The notes beneath the pieces were generated by a model. The model saw nothing but the letters and a program-made list of their open reading frames with translations. It ran no database searches and was not told the DNA's origin. The translations under genes were made by a program, and so were the position numbers. From the NCBI GenBank assembly GCA_017415165.1, contig JAFQIY010000037.1, forward strand, positions 1 through 64,000: a stretch of 64,000 bases of DNA. The letters run 5' to 3'. The DNA comes from Oscillospiraceae bacterium (lineage in GTDB: Bacteria; Bacillota; Clostridia; Oscillospirales; Ruminococcaceae). Below, piece after piece: positions 1 to 8,381 of the stretch (position 1 is the stretch's first letter; each line of letters starts with the position of its first letter).

Positions 1-660
1 AAGCAAGGTAAGATAAAATCCTAACATAAATGTCACGTCCTTAAAAATATTAGCTTGTATTAATAATATTTCAAACTTATACAAAAGTCAATTAATTTCA
101 GACTAAACGACTAAAAAACAACATAAACAGAAAATTTCCTCACAACAACGTTACAAAATAACCAGTAACGCTGCTTTTTGTTTATGCACATATCCAAACT
201 TTTTGCAAGTGGGTTTAAAAATGCTCATTCCCATAGATTACTTATGAGAGGTAATATAGTTACACTTTGCAATAATTAGCCTAACTCATTTTATGCAAAA
301 TATAGAAAATTGAAAAAAGTTTTTCAGATTGACCGTAGAAAAACGCATATTTTTCCTTATAGATAGAGGGAGTAATTTTTAAAGCCTGCACTCTGTGAAA
401 AACATCCTAAAGTGCAACCTTGAAAATATGCAATCCTACAAAGTTTTCTCCAAGGGTTATATTTTCCCCCTCCGAGTGACCTAAATATATGAAAGCTGTA
501 ATTTGCATTAAAAACATCGCCGCTTTTTAGGCAAAGCTACAAACTTTCAGAAATTCCCGAAAACAGACTTAAAAAATCGGGCAAATCTGTAGGAACTTAT
601 GGAGGCAGTTATTGCTATCTCAGCTTTTAATGAAAGGAATGATGTGGATGAAATTAGTTT
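1..660. other. AT-rich non-coding flank of the mobilization module
   Basis: I see no gene of convincing length here on either strand. The stretch is AT-rich with several poly-A/poly-T tracts. It lies directly upstream of the mobilization genes and probably belongs to the same mobile element, since no chromosomal gene or attachment repeat appears before position 1. The left boundary of the element is not recognisable and probably lies outside the window. Confidence 0.5.
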
Positions 661-680
661 GGGAGGTGATGGATATTTTT

Positions 681-802
681 GCTTGCGGCTATCATTCGCA
701 AGCATAGAAATCTAATATTACATTTCGGATTTTCGCTCGATTTTTCAGCGGCAATTCCTGCTGCTAAAATCGGGAATAATCAAGGGAACCCTACCCTTGA
801 TT
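681..802. other. Hairpin cluster, candidate oriT
   Basis: Three inverted repeats follow one another. The first has arms GCTTGCG (681-687) and CGCAAGC (697-703). The second has arms CGATTTT (738-744) and AAAATCG (766-772), with inner arms CAGC and GCTG. The third has arms AATCAAGGG (778-786) and CCCTTGATT (794-802) around a 7-nt loop. They sit 46 bp upstream of the first gene of a mobC-relaxase operon. In MOBP systems the origin of transfer is usually an inverted repeat next to these genes, so the last palindrome is the best candidate. No nic sequence was identified, so oriT is inference. Confidence 0.4.
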
Positions 803-847
803 TGCTGATACAGTGAACTAAAATATTTGGAAGAGAGGTAAAATTAA

Positions 848-1150
848 ATGGCAAGAAAGAGAAATAAGGAAACGGTATGCAAGGAATATTCGGCTTGTGA
901 AAGTCGTGAAGCAAGTTTGCTTGCGGAGCTTGAAAAGGTAAAAGCCAAGAAAAAAGCTCTTGCTGATGAGCTTGAAGAAATTGAACTGGCTGAGCGCCGT
1001 GAGAACAATGACAGAATTGGTGAAATGGTATACAGGATTTTTGGTGACAACATTTCTCCTGATGAATTCAAGGAAAAGCTTGACGCTATTCTTACTATTG
1101 ATGAGGTCAAAGAATTTGCTGAGGCTGATATTAAAAAGGAGGCTTGCTGA
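848..1150 (+). CDS. Small coiled-coil protein of mobilization module
   Basis: A 100-residue, highly charged protein with a predicted coiled coil at about residues 22-50 (Glu/Lys/Leu-rich heptads) and a small C-terminal acidic helical region. The start is ATG 848, preceded by AAGAGAGG. It ends next to the MobC start and shares an operon with it and with the relaxase. I do not recognise the family. Similar short coiled-coil proteins often precede mobC in Firmicutes integrative mobilizable elements and may help relaxosome assembly, but nothing in the sequence proves a function. Confidence 0.7.
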   Translation: MARKRNKETVCKEYSACESREASLLAELEKVKAKKKALADELEEIELAERRENNDRIGEMVYRIFGDNISPDEFKEKLDAILTIDEVKEFAEADIKKEAC

Positions 1151-1486
1151 TTGATAAGACAGAACCGCAAATACAAAAATCTTACGTTCACTTTTGAAGA
1201 ATGGGAACGGATTGAGAAATTATCCGCCGAATGCGGAATGAAAACTGCGACATATATCAAGCATATAGCTTTGAACGGAAAGGTTGTTAATCTTGATTTG
1301 CATGGCTGTCACGAGTTCGTTTTTGCTTTGAATAAAATTGGCAGCAACATTAATCAGATTGCAAGGGTTGCCAATGCAAGCGGATATGCAACCGCTGACG
1401 AGCTTCGTCAGCTTGAAAGATTTCGGGAGGAAGTATGCCGTATATCAAGTGCATATCTGTCAGAAATTCAGTTAAAGGCTGCCTGA
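1151..1486 (+). CDS. mobC: MobC-like relaxosome accessory protein
   Basis: A 111-residue protein of the MobC/ribbon-helix-helix relaxosome class. The N-terminal part resembles a ribbon-helix-helix strand-helix unit (FTFEEWERIEKLSAECGM), and the central GSNINQIARVAN is the typical MobC signature. Such proteins bind oriT and help the relaxase open the DNA. The start is TTG 1151, immediately after the upstream stop, with AAGGAGG about 8 nt before it. The 3' end overlaps the relaxase start by 52 nt, which implies translational coupling, the usual arrangement for mobC-relaxase pairs. Confidence 0.85.
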   Translation: MIRQNRKYKNLTFTFEEWERIEKLSAECGMKTATYIKHIALNGKVVNLDLHGCHEFVFALNKIGSNINQIARVANASGYATADELRQLERFREEVCRISSAYLSEIQLKAA

Positions 1487-3165
1487 AATACATTGCCAAT
1501 CCTGATAAAACCGAGGGGCAGTTTTATCTTTCGGGGGTAAACTGCTCCGAGAATATTTCGATTGCTGAAAAGGAATTCTGCTTGACCTATCAGAATTATT
1601 CGCACAAGGATTTTTATGCAACACCAACCGATAATAGTAAATCATCTGTCAAAGCCTTTCACATTATTCAGTCCTTTGCAAAAGATGAATGTGATGCAGG
1701 GGTTGCACATAAAATCGGTTTGGAATGGGTTCAAAAGGCTTTTGGTGATAACTTTCAGGCTGTTGTTGCAACTCATACTGACCGTGACTGCGTTCATAAT
1801 CATATTTGTTTGTGTCCCTATGATTTGGATGGGAAGAAATTTAACAGCAACAAAAGAAGCCTTGAAAATATCCGACGGGTTTCAGATGAGATTTGCCGTG
1901 CGTATGAGATTAACAAAATGGAACGGATTATGGCAGAAGAAAATCACGCCCGTGTTGGAGTAAGCTACGGAGAGTGGATACATCGTAAGCGTGGCACGTC
2001 GTGGAAAGAAATTATCCGAAGCAAAATTAATTTGCTTGTTAAAACTGTTCCTGATTTTGCAAGCCTGCTGGAAGAATTAGAACGGCAGGGCTGTACTGTT
2101 AAGCGTGGGAAATATATTTCTGTGAAACTTCCCGAACAGCAGCGGTTTGTCAGGCTGAAAACCTTGGGTACGGATTACACCGAAGGAAATCTGCGGAGGA
2201 GAATTCGGGAATATATTGAATTATTTCCAAGAGTTAAGACTGTTGCGGAAATTATTGCAGAGGTTATGGGGCAATTTGATTTTCAGACAAGGAAGTTTTC
2301 TTTTGCAAAAAGCGTACAGAATACAACGGCTATGCTTGCAAATCAGCTTAATATTGTTAACGGCGACGGTTTGATCTCCGTTTCTATGGTTAAGGACAAG
2401 CTGTCAGAGGTTGAAAAGCTTGCGGAAGAAACACAGTTACAGCTTGATTATTTGGAGGACAAGAAAAAATCTGCCGAGGAAGTTATTTCTGCGGCAGAAC
2501 GGTATTTCAAAAAGTATGGTATGTTCGAAAAATCAAAGCAATATCCGAAGGCTTCGCAAAAGGCTGACAAGGAATTGCTTGACAGGTTTGGAGTAAAGTC
2601 TGCTGATGATGTCGAAAAGCTTCGGACGGATATTGAAAAATATTCATACGAAATTTCTGTTTTGCAGACTTCTGTTGATGAAATCCGTAATCGGATTGAT
2701 GATTACAAAAGTATTCTTGAAGCTTGTTCGGGTGAGGATTACATATCAAGACTTGTGCGGCTTGCCCGTGAGAAAATGGACGAGCAGGAGAAAATCAAGC
2801 TGAAAAAGCTGGAAAAGGAAACTTATGAAGTGTATTATCCGTGCAGTGGGAAAAGCTTGGTTTATGATGATCTTGAACGTATTCCGAATATTGATGATTA
2901 TTTCAAGGACATCGAGGGCAGCTGGTTTGATGTTGAGGGTGAAAGCGTTGGCGACAAGCTTGAAAATATTTGCAGAAGCCGTTCAAATATTGGGGTTGGT
3001 GCTGTGATTGTTATAAATGGTCAGAAAGCATATTTTGTGGATAGGACTATGTTTAAGGCTGTTCCTGATTTTATGAGGTCACGGGCAGAGCAAATCAGGG
3101 TTGAACAGGAAAAGACAAAACAAAAGGAAAAACGAAGTGCTGTGAGGAAAACTCGAGGAAGATAA
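1435..3165 (+). CDS. Relaxase/mobilization nuclease, MOBP type
   Basis: A 576-residue DNA relaxase that would nick oriT and lead the single strand during conjugative mobilization. The N-terminal nuclease domain (about residues 1-170) carries the metal-binding three-histidine motif, visible as THTDRDCVHNHI near residues 112-123. The early tyrosines (Tyr3, Tyr19) are candidates for the nicking residue. The remainder is long and helical with coiled coil around residues 310-460 and a very basic C-terminus, as in Firmicutes mobilization relaxases. The start is ATG 1435, with GGGAGG just upstream. No type IV secretion genes are present here, so transfer would need a helper conjugative element. Confidence 0.9.
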   Translation: MPYIKCISVRNSVKGCLKYIANPDKTEGQFYLSGVNCSENISIAEKEFCLTYQNYSHKDFYATPTDNSKSSVKAFHIIQSFAKDECDAGVAHKIGLEWVQKAFGDNFQAVVATHTDRDCVHNHICLCPYDLDGKKFNSNKRSLENIRRVSDEICRAYEINKMERIMAEENHARVGVSYGEWIHRKRGTSWKEIIRSKINLLVKTVPDFASLLEELERQGCTVKRGKYISVKLPEQQRFVRLKTLGTDYTEGNLRRRIREYIELFPRVKTVAEIIAEVMGQFDFQTRKFSFAKSVQNTTAMLANQLNIVNGDGLISVSMVKDKLSEVEKLAEETQLQLDYLEDKKKSAEEVISAAERYFKKYGMFEKSKQYPKASQKADKELLDRFGVKSADDVEKLRTDIEKYSYEISVLQTSVDEIRNRIDDYKSILEACSGEDYISRLVRLAREKMDEQEKIKLKKLEKETYEVYYPCSGKSLVYDDLERIPNIDDYFKDIEGSWFDVEGESVGDKLENICRSRSNIGVGAVIVINGQKAYFVDRTMFKAVPDFMRSRAEQIRVEQEKTKQKEKRSAVRKTRGR

Positions 3166-3266
3166 ATTTAGTGCAATTGTAATGAAAAAAGTTGTTTTGC
3201 TTTATTGCTTTACCACGTTGAATTTTAGTTTTAAATATGATATAATAAAAAGGAGGACACCGTTAT

Positions 3267-3491
3267 TTGACATACAAAACTATCAAAATCACAGCGCCGA
3301 GGAGGGCGCTGTATGACCACTATCGCAAGGGCACATCGCTTATTGTAAAAATATCCGCTGTTGACGGTGAGTCGGATTTGCGTGATGAATATGCGCTTGC
3401 GGAGTTGGTTTACACACTTAACAATTCGGGACGAAAGGATGATGCTTGTGAAAATTATCGAACAGATGAAAATGAGGGGCGTTGTGCCTAA
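3267..3491 (+). CDS. Small protein overlapping recombinase start
   Basis: A 74-residue basic protein. The start is probably TTG 3267, preceded by AAGGAGG at about 3251-3257. It ends at TAA 3489-3491, inside the recombinase reading frame, so the two would be translationally coupled. Small ORFs of this kind commonly sit immediately before large serine recombinases in Firmicutes mobile elements. I recognise no domain. An AT-rich gap (3166-3266) separates it from the relaxase. Confidence 0.5.
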   Translation: MTYKTIKITAPRRALYDHYRKGTSLIVKISAVDGESDLRDEYALAELVYTLNNSGRKDDACENYRTDENEGRCA

Positions 3492-5253
3492 GGCGGTTTT
3501 GTACGCACGCTTTTCCTCGGATAATCAGCGTGACGAATCAATTGACGCACAGCTTCGTGCAATGACAAAATTCTGTCAGGACAATGAGGTTGTTATGGTC
3601 GGAGAATATGTTGACCGTGCAAAATCCGCTACGACAGATGACCGTCCTGAATTTCTCAGGATGATTTCTGATGCTGAACAGAAAAATTTCAACATAGTTC
3701 TTGTTCACAAGCTTGACCGCTTTGCAAGAAACCGTTTTGACAGCAGTAATTACAGAAACAAGCTTAAAAAGCAGAATGTTTCTCTTGTAAGTGTACTTGA
3801 AAATCTTGACGATTCGCCTGAAAGCATTATTATGGAATCTCTGCTTGATGGTATGGCAGAATATTACTCGAAAAATCTCGCTCGTGAGGTACGAAAGGGG
3901 CACAATGAAAATGCTTTGCAATGCAAGCACAACGGCGGACGTCCGCCATTCGGCTTCAAGGTTAACCCTGAAACACAGTGCTATGAAATAGATGAAAATG
4001 AAGCTGAAGCGGTACGATATATTTTCAATAGTATAAGTGAGGGCAAAAGCTACAATGCTGTGATTGCTGACCTTAACGCTAAAGGATTTCGGACAAGAAG
4101 CGGAAATTTATTCGGCAAGAATAGCTTATATGATATGCTTCACAATGAGAAATACAAGGGTGTTTACATTTACAACCGCCGTGCCGCAAAGGATGCTGAC
4201 GGAAAATTCAACAGTCGTTTGAACAAGTTTGATGATGAGATAATCCGAATAGAGGGCGGCATGCCGAGAATTATTGATGATGAGCTTTTTGAAAGCGTGA
4301 ATAAGATTATTACATCAAGAAAACGCCTGAAAAGCTATGGCGGCAGTACGCAGAAATATTTACTGACAGGCAGAATTTTCTGCGGCAACTGTGGCAGTGC
4401 ATACTGCGGAGGAATACGATATTCGGGCAAAAAGCACACGCCTTATGTTTCCTACACCTGCTCGTCCAAACAGCGTCAGGCAGGGGTGAAGTGCAGAACA
4501 AAGGAAATCCGAAGGGAATATATCGAAAACTTTGTACTTAATGAAATCCTCAGGGCAATTCTCTCCGACGAGAATATTCCCCGAATTGTTTCATATTATC
4601 AGGATTTCTGCACACGTCAGAACAAGAGTGCAATAAATGAGATGACGCTTCTCAGTGATAAGCTTGATGATTGCGAAGGAAGGATAAAAAATCTTGTTTC
4701 CGTAATTTCCAAATCAGGCAACGTTTCGCTGATTTCCGCACTTGAAGAAGCGGAGGCTGAAAAGGTACAGCTTTTGTCTGACATTGCAAAGACGGAAAAG
4801 AACACAAAAGCCTCGGTACTCACAGAAGATGAAATTACTGAGGCATACAAAAGGGCACGGAAATTATTTGCTGACACAAGCACAGAGCAGAAGCGGCAGC
4901 TTATAAATTTATATCTGGACAAGGTGCTGATTTTTGACGATTATGTGGAAGTGTATGTAAATACACTTCCCATTACTATACGGGAAAGATTGATAAAAAG
5001 CTTTAAAAAGCGTGAACGGATTAAGCTGTTGGCTTGTGAAAAATCCTATGATTTTTACCATACTATTGACCCAAAATCAATTGCGGAATTTTCAAGTCGG
5101 GGCAGGGGTAATAAAAAAGTCCGCAAACAAGCTTTTTTGAAGCCTGTTGCGGATTTTTCTGGTCGAGGTGACGGGATTCGAACCCACGGCCTCTTCGTCC
5201 CGAACGAAGCGCTCTACCAAACTGAGCCACACCTCGATAATTTCAACGGTTAA
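3439..5253 (+). CDS. Large serine recombinase (element integrase)
   Basis: Site-specific recombinase of about 604 residues that would integrate and excise the mobile element. The N-terminal resolvase domain carries the catalytic serine in YARFSSDNQ, followed by the KLDRFARNR helix. The recombinase domain follows (GGRPPFGF onward), then a zinc ribbon with CGNCGSAYCGG and a later Cys pair, and a C-terminal coiled coil. I chose ATG 3439, with ATG 3442 also possible. Upstream sequence is shared with the preceding small ORF. The frame passes its natural end, crosses a terminator and continues antisense through all of tRNA-Pro. The last 35 or so residues (RGDGIRTHG and after) are therefore encoded by tRNA antisense and may be an integration artefact. 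Confidence 0.9.
   Translation: MMLVKIIEQMKMRGVVPKAVLYARFSSDNQRDESIDAQLRAMTKFCQDNEVVMVGEYVDRAKSATTDDRPEFLRMISDAEQKNFNIVLVHKLDRFARNRFDSSNYRNKLKKQNVSLVSVLENLDDSPESIIMESLLDGMAEYYSKNLAREVRKGHNENALQCKHNGGRPPFGFKVNPETQCYEIDENEAEAVRYIFNSISEGKSYNAVIADLNAKGFRTRSGNLFGKNSLYDMLHNEKYKGVYIYNRRAAKDADGKFNSRLNKFDDEIIRIEGGMPRIIDDELFESVNKIITSRKRLKSYGGSTQKYLLTGRIFCGNCGSAYCGGIRYSGKKHTPYVSYTCSSKQRQAGVKCRTKEIRREYIENFVLNEILRAILSDENIPRIVSYYQDFCTRQNKSAINEMTLLSDKLDDCEGRIKNLVSVISKSGNVSLISALEEAEAEKVQLLSDIAKTEKNTKASVLTEDEITEAYKRARKLFADTSTEQKRQLINLYLDKVLIFDDYVEVYVNTLPITIRERLIKSFKKRERIKLLACEKSYDFYHTIDPKSIAEFSSRGRGNKKVRKQAFLKPVADFSGRGDGIRTHGLFVPNEALYQTEPHLDNFNG
5116..5155 (-). terminator. Terminator of tRNA-Pro
   Basis: Read on the minus strand, a hairpin with arms TCCGCAACAGGCTT-like (5140-5153) and AAGCTTGTTTGCGGA-like (5120-5134) is followed by a run of T. 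It lies just after the CCA end of tRNA-Pro and inside the 3' end of the recombinase frame. Confidence 0.75.
5160..5236 (-). tRNA. tRNA-Pro(CGG)
   Basis: A full cloverleaf on the minus strand: acceptor arms CGAGGTG and CACCTCG, D-arm region GCTCAGTTTGGTAGAGC, anticodon arm CTTCG-TTCGGGA-CGAAG with anticodon CGG, T-loop TTCGAAT, and an encoded CCA at 5160-5162. The CGG anticodon reads CCG, hence proline. It abuts the mobile element, and tRNA 3' ends are common integration sites. Confidence 0.95.
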
Positions 5254-5254
5254 C

Positions 5255-5283
5255 ATTATAGCACAGAAAAGTTGATTTGTAAA
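5255..5283 (-). promoter_or_regulatory. Promoter of tRNA-Pro
   Basis: On the minus strand, -35 TTTACA (5278-5283) and -10 TATAAT (5255-5260) are separated by 17 bp. The -10 ends 18 bp before the tRNA 5' end. Confidence 0.7.
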
Positions 5284-5327
5284 GGGGTTTTTGAAAATTT
5301 TGCCGTGTTGTTTTGGGGTGGAATTTG

Positions 5328-5356
5328 TTGACAAGAGGGAAAATTTGGAGTAAAAT
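5328..5356 (+). promoter_or_regulatory. Sigma-A promoter for the 5389 gene
   Basis: TTGACA (5328-5333), 17-bp spacer and TAAAAT (5351-5356), followed by GGAGG and the ATG at 5389. Confidence 0.7.
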
Positions 5357-5388
5357 TATGTCAGACGCTTACACCGGAGGACACATAT

Positions 5389-5973
5389 ATGCGATATCAC
5401 ATTTTCTTTATTGCAACGATAGCAATTATTATTCTGCTTCATATTGTACCATTGATTATTTATTTGAGTTGTTGTCGCAAGGACGTAAAAAAGAAAAGTA
5501 ACGGTCTTGCGGCATTTCTTACTGTAGTATTTACAATAATTGCTGTAGCACCTGTCGTAATATTTGGCGGTATATGGTTGCGTTTTGAGGTCAACAATGA
5601 TAAGGAATACAAGGAAGCACTGGCTTGTAAGGAACGGTTGGTGCAGCTTGTTAACGAAAAATCGAAGGATTTTCACACTATTGCTGAATATGAAGCCTCA
5701 TTTGAATATCCTGATTGCATTTTTTTCGAATGGGGACACGATACAGCACATTTAAAGAATGAACTTGGAGTAACGGTTGACCCATTGATTCCATGCAGGC
5801 TTACGATAAATTCAGCCACGAATAAGGTTGATGAAGTGCTATGGGATTACTATGTAAATGATTACTATAATGTTATAATTGCATATCCTGTCGGTGATTA
5901 TGATATTCCTGAATACTATGAACACATCTGCGGAAATATTTATATTTGCATTGCTCTAAAAGACCATGAATAA
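5389..5973 (+). CDS. Membrane-anchored protein of unknown function
   Basis: A 194-residue protein with two hydrophobic segments near the N-terminus (about residues 3-26 and 39-62), separated by a short Cys-Cys-containing basic loop. A soluble C-terminal domain of about 130 residues follows. The start is ATG 5389 with GGAGG at a good distance. A good promoter and a strong terminator make it a single-gene unit between tRNA-Pro and feoB. I do not recognise the family. No catalytic motif is visible, and an envelope-associated role is only inferred from the membrane segments. Confidence 0.75.
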   Translation: MRYHIFFIATIAIIILLHIVPLIIYLSCCRKDVKKKSNGLAAFLTVVFTIIAVAPVVIFGGIWLRFEVNNDKEYKEALACKERLVQLVNEKSKDFHTIAEYEASFEYPDCIFFEWGHDTAHLKNELGVTVDPLIPCRLTINSATNKVDEVLWDYYVNDYYNVIIAYPVGDYDIPEYYEHICGNIYICIALKDHE

Positions 5974-5980
5974 TATCTTC

Positions 5981-6008
5981 AAGCCCACCCCCGTGGGCTT
6001 TTTCTTTT
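5981..6008 (+). terminator. Rho-independent terminator
   Basis: Perfect arms AAGCCCAC and GTGGGCTT followed by TTTCTTTT, placed 8 nt after the preceding stop codon. Confidence 0.85.
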
Positions 6009-6027
6009 GCCTGTAATTGTCCAACCT

Positions 6028-6055
6028 CTCCTCTGCATAAACTTGCAGAAAGGAG
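6028..6055 (+). promoter_or_regulatory. Hairpin masking the feoB ribosome binding site
   Basis: Arms CTCC+TCTGCA (6028-6037) and TGCAGA+GGAG (6044-6055, with a 2-nt AA bulge) enclose the loop TAAACT. The GGAG of the right arm is the Shine-Dalgarno sequence of feoB, so the fold would hide it. Regulation is inference. Confidence 0.4.
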
Positions 6056-6064
6056 TGATTTTGT

Positions 6065-8161
6065 ATGGGCAACGGTCACGGCGGTGACTTTATTATTGAG
6101 AGGGGCGGCGAAAAGGTTATTGCACTTGCGGGCAACCCCAACGTGGGCAAGTCCACGGTTTTCAATGCCCTTACGGGTATGAAGCAACACACGGGCAACT
6201 GGACGGGCAAGACGGTACAGAATGCCCAGGGACGCTGTTCACGGGGCGGCACAGATTACGTTATTGTTGATATTCCGGGGACGTACTCCCTTATCCCTCA
6301 TTCCGCTGAGGAGGAAGCGGCGAGGGACTTCATCTGCTTCGGCAGACCCGATGCTGTTGCGGTGGTTTGCGATGCGACCTGTCTTGAACGTAATCTCAAT
6401 CTTGCGTTGCAGATTATTGAGGTTACGCCGAAGGTGGTGCTTTGCGTAAACCTTATGGACGAGGCTGAGAAAAAGAAGATACGCATTGACACGGCTAAGC
6501 TGTCCGAAATGCTTGGAGTAGCTGTCTGCACGGCTTCCGCACGTGACGGTGACGGAATTGAACGGCTTATGGAGTTGCTTCCCGAAGCTATGGAAAAACA
6601 GCGTGCTGAAAAACCGTGTGTGACGTACCCCGAAGAAATTGAAAAGGCTTTGGGCAAGGTTACTCCGGTACTGGAAAAGCTTTCGGGGGGCACGCTGCCG
6701 TGCCGCTGGATTGCGCTGAAGCTGTTGGAAAACAACGAGGCTGACGCTTCACAGCTTGCGCTTTTTATGGGACGGGAAATTGCTGAAAATGATGAATTGA
6801 TTGATGCGGTTTCGGCGGCGAGGATTTTCCTTTCGGGGCAGGGTATCAACGAGGAAAAACTGTCAGATATTGTTACGGCGGCTTATGTGCGGCGAGGTGA
6901 GGAAATTGCTGAAAAGTGCGTGACCCTTGAAAAGGAAAATTACTACGAACGCGACAGGCGGATTGACAAGGTGCTGACCCACAGGATTTGGGGCGTGCCG
7001 ATTATGATTTTGCTTCTGCTGGGGATTTTCTGGGTGACGGTTGAGGGGGCAAATTATCCGTCGGCGCTGTTGTCGAAGGGGTTGTTTGCGCTTGGTGACA
7101 GGCTTTCGGAGGGGCTTGTTTATATTGGTGCACCTGAGTGGGTGCGTAGTATGCTTGTTGACGGAGTGTACCGTGTGCTTGCGTGGGTTGTTTCGGTAAT
7201 GCTTCCGCCTATGGCAATTTTCTTTCCGTTGTTCACACTGTTGGAGGACGTGGGCTACCTGCCGAGAATTGCCTTTAACCTTGACAAGGGCTTCAAGTGT
7301 GCAGGTACTTGCGGCAAACAGGCACTTACTATGGCAATGGGGTTTGGGTGCAACGCTGTCGGGGTAACGGGGTGCCGAATTATAGACTCGCCGAGAGAAA
7401 GACTTATTGCAATTCTGACAAATGCGTTTGTGCCCTGTAACGGGAGATTTCCGACGCTTATTGCGATAATAACGATGTTCCTCGCGGCAGGTGGCGGACT
7501 TCTCCAAAGCTTTACGGGGGTTGCAATTCTCACGGGGGTAATCGTGCTGGGTGTGCTGTTGACGTTTGCGGTGTCAAAGTTACTTTCGGTGACGCTGTTA
7601 AAGGGCGTGCCCTCGTCGTTTACGCTGGAGCTGCCGCCCTACCGCAGACCTCAATTCGGCAAGGTTATTGTGCGGTCTATTCTTGACAGGACGGTTTTCG
7701 TGCTGGGGCGTGCGGTTGCAGTTGCGGCACCTGCGGGGCTGCTGATATGGATTTTAGGCACGGTGCAAATCGGCGACACGTCCTTGCTTATGCACTGTGC
7801 AGATTTTCTTGACCCGTTTGCACAGCTTATCGGACTTGACGGGGTAATTCTGCTTGCGTTTATTCTGGGATTTCCTGCGAATGAAATCGTTGTGCCGATA
7901 ATGCTTATGGCGTACACCGCTTCGGGCACGCTTGTGGAGTACGAAAACCTTGCGTCACTGAAGGCAATTCTTGTGGACAACGGCTGGACGGTTTCGACGG
8001 CGGTCTGCACGATGATTTTTATGCTTTGTCACTTTCCTTGTTCAACGACTTGTCTTACAGTGAAAAAGGAAACGGGTTCTGCAAAGTGGACATTTCTTGC
8101 GGCAGCAATTCCGACAGCGGTGGGGATAATCCTTTGTGCGGTTGTAAATGCGGTGGTGTAA
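6065..8161 (+). CDS. feoB: Ferrous iron transporter FeoB
   Basis: A 698-residue ferrous iron permease of the cytoplasmic membrane. The N-terminal G domain shows G1 GNPNVGKST (about residues 24-32), switch I around TGNWTGKTV, G3 DIPGTYS and G4 NLMDEA. It is followed by a helical GDI-like region and a C-terminal polytopic domain with two Gate repeats (conserved Cys/Pro motifs such as GFGCNAVGVTG). The start is ATG 6065, with AAAGGAG upstream. No feoA gene precedes it, although feoA usually accompanies feoB in Clostridia, so FeoA must lie elsewhere or be dispensable. A short N-terminal extension precedes the G domain. Confidence 0.97.
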   Translation: MGNGHGGDFIIERGGEKVIALAGNPNVGKSTVFNALTGMKQHTGNWTGKTVQNAQGRCSRGGTDYVIVDIPGTYSLIPHSAEEEAARDFICFGRPDAVAVVCDATCLERNLNLALQIIEVTPKVVLCVNLMDEAEKKKIRIDTAKLSEMLGVAVCTASARDGDGIERLMELLPEAMEKQRAEKPCVTYPEEIEKALGKVTPVLEKLSGGTLPCRWIALKLLENNEADASQLALFMGREIAENDELIDAVSAARIFLSGQGINEEKLSDIVTAAYVRRGEEIAEKCVTLEKENYYERDRRIDKVLTHRIWGVPIMILLLLGIFWVTVEGANYPSALLSKGLFALGDRLSEGLVYIGAPEWVRSMLVDGVYRVLAWVVSVMLPPMAIFFPLFTLLEDVGYLPRIAFNLDKGFKCAGTCGKQALTMAMGFGCNAVGVTGCRIIDSPRERLIAILTNAFVPCNGRFPTLIAIITMFLAAGGGLLQSFTGVAILTGVIVLGVLLTFAVSKLLSVTLLKGVPSSFTLELPPYRRPQFGKVIVRSILDRTVFVLGRAVAVAAPAGLLIWILGTVQIGDTSLLMHCADFLDPFAQLIGLDGVILLAFILGFPANEIVVPIMLMAYTASGTLVEYENLASLKAILVDNGWTVSTAVCTMIFMLCHFPCSTTCLTVKKETGSAKWTFLAAAIPTAVGIILCAVVNAVV

Positions 8162-8286
8162 ATTATAATTTATCGTTGAGTTAGGAGTTAGGAGAGTGGA
8201 GTGAGGAGTTAAAGAGAACCATAGTTTACACAACAACTCCACACTCCACTCTCAACACTCCTAACTCTATAAATTGTAATTTATCA
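8161..8286. repeat. Long palindromic intergenic repeat, MITE-like
   Basis: A 126-nt imperfect palindrome after feoB. The left arm contains GAGTTAGGAG (8178-8187) and AGAGTGGAGTG-a-GGAGTT (8193-8210). The right arm contains AACTCC-a-CACTCCACTCT (8235-8252) and CTCCTAACTC (8258-8267). Outer AT arms resembling AATTATAATTTAT flank both sides. The loop is 24 nt. The repeated TTAGGAG units suggest a dispersed palindromic element, and it may also end feoB transcription. No second copy occurs in this window. Confidence 0.7.
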
Positions 8287-8305
8287 AAAAAATATTTTTA
8301 CCCCC

Positions 8306-8334
8306 TTGACAAAGTCGGAGATATGTAGTATAAT
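8306..8334 (+). promoter_or_regulatory. Consensus sigma-A promoter for ylxM-ffh
   Basis: TTGACA (8306-8311), 17-bp spacer and TATAAT (8329-8334), 48 bp before the ylxM start. Confidence 0.85.
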
Positions 8335-8381
8335 ATGTAAAGTAATTTCGCTTTACAACGATTTTGGAAAGGGGTAACGTG

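Noticed and set aside
639-707. A 22-codon ORF with GAAAGGA before it, overlapping the first oriT-region hairpin.
   Set aside because: Too short to judge. The hairpin structure explains the sequence better, and no peptide family is recognised.
5160-5253. The RGDGIRTHG tail of the recombinase as a real protein domain.
   Set aside because: It is the reverse strand of tRNA-Pro, a known source of false protein sequence.
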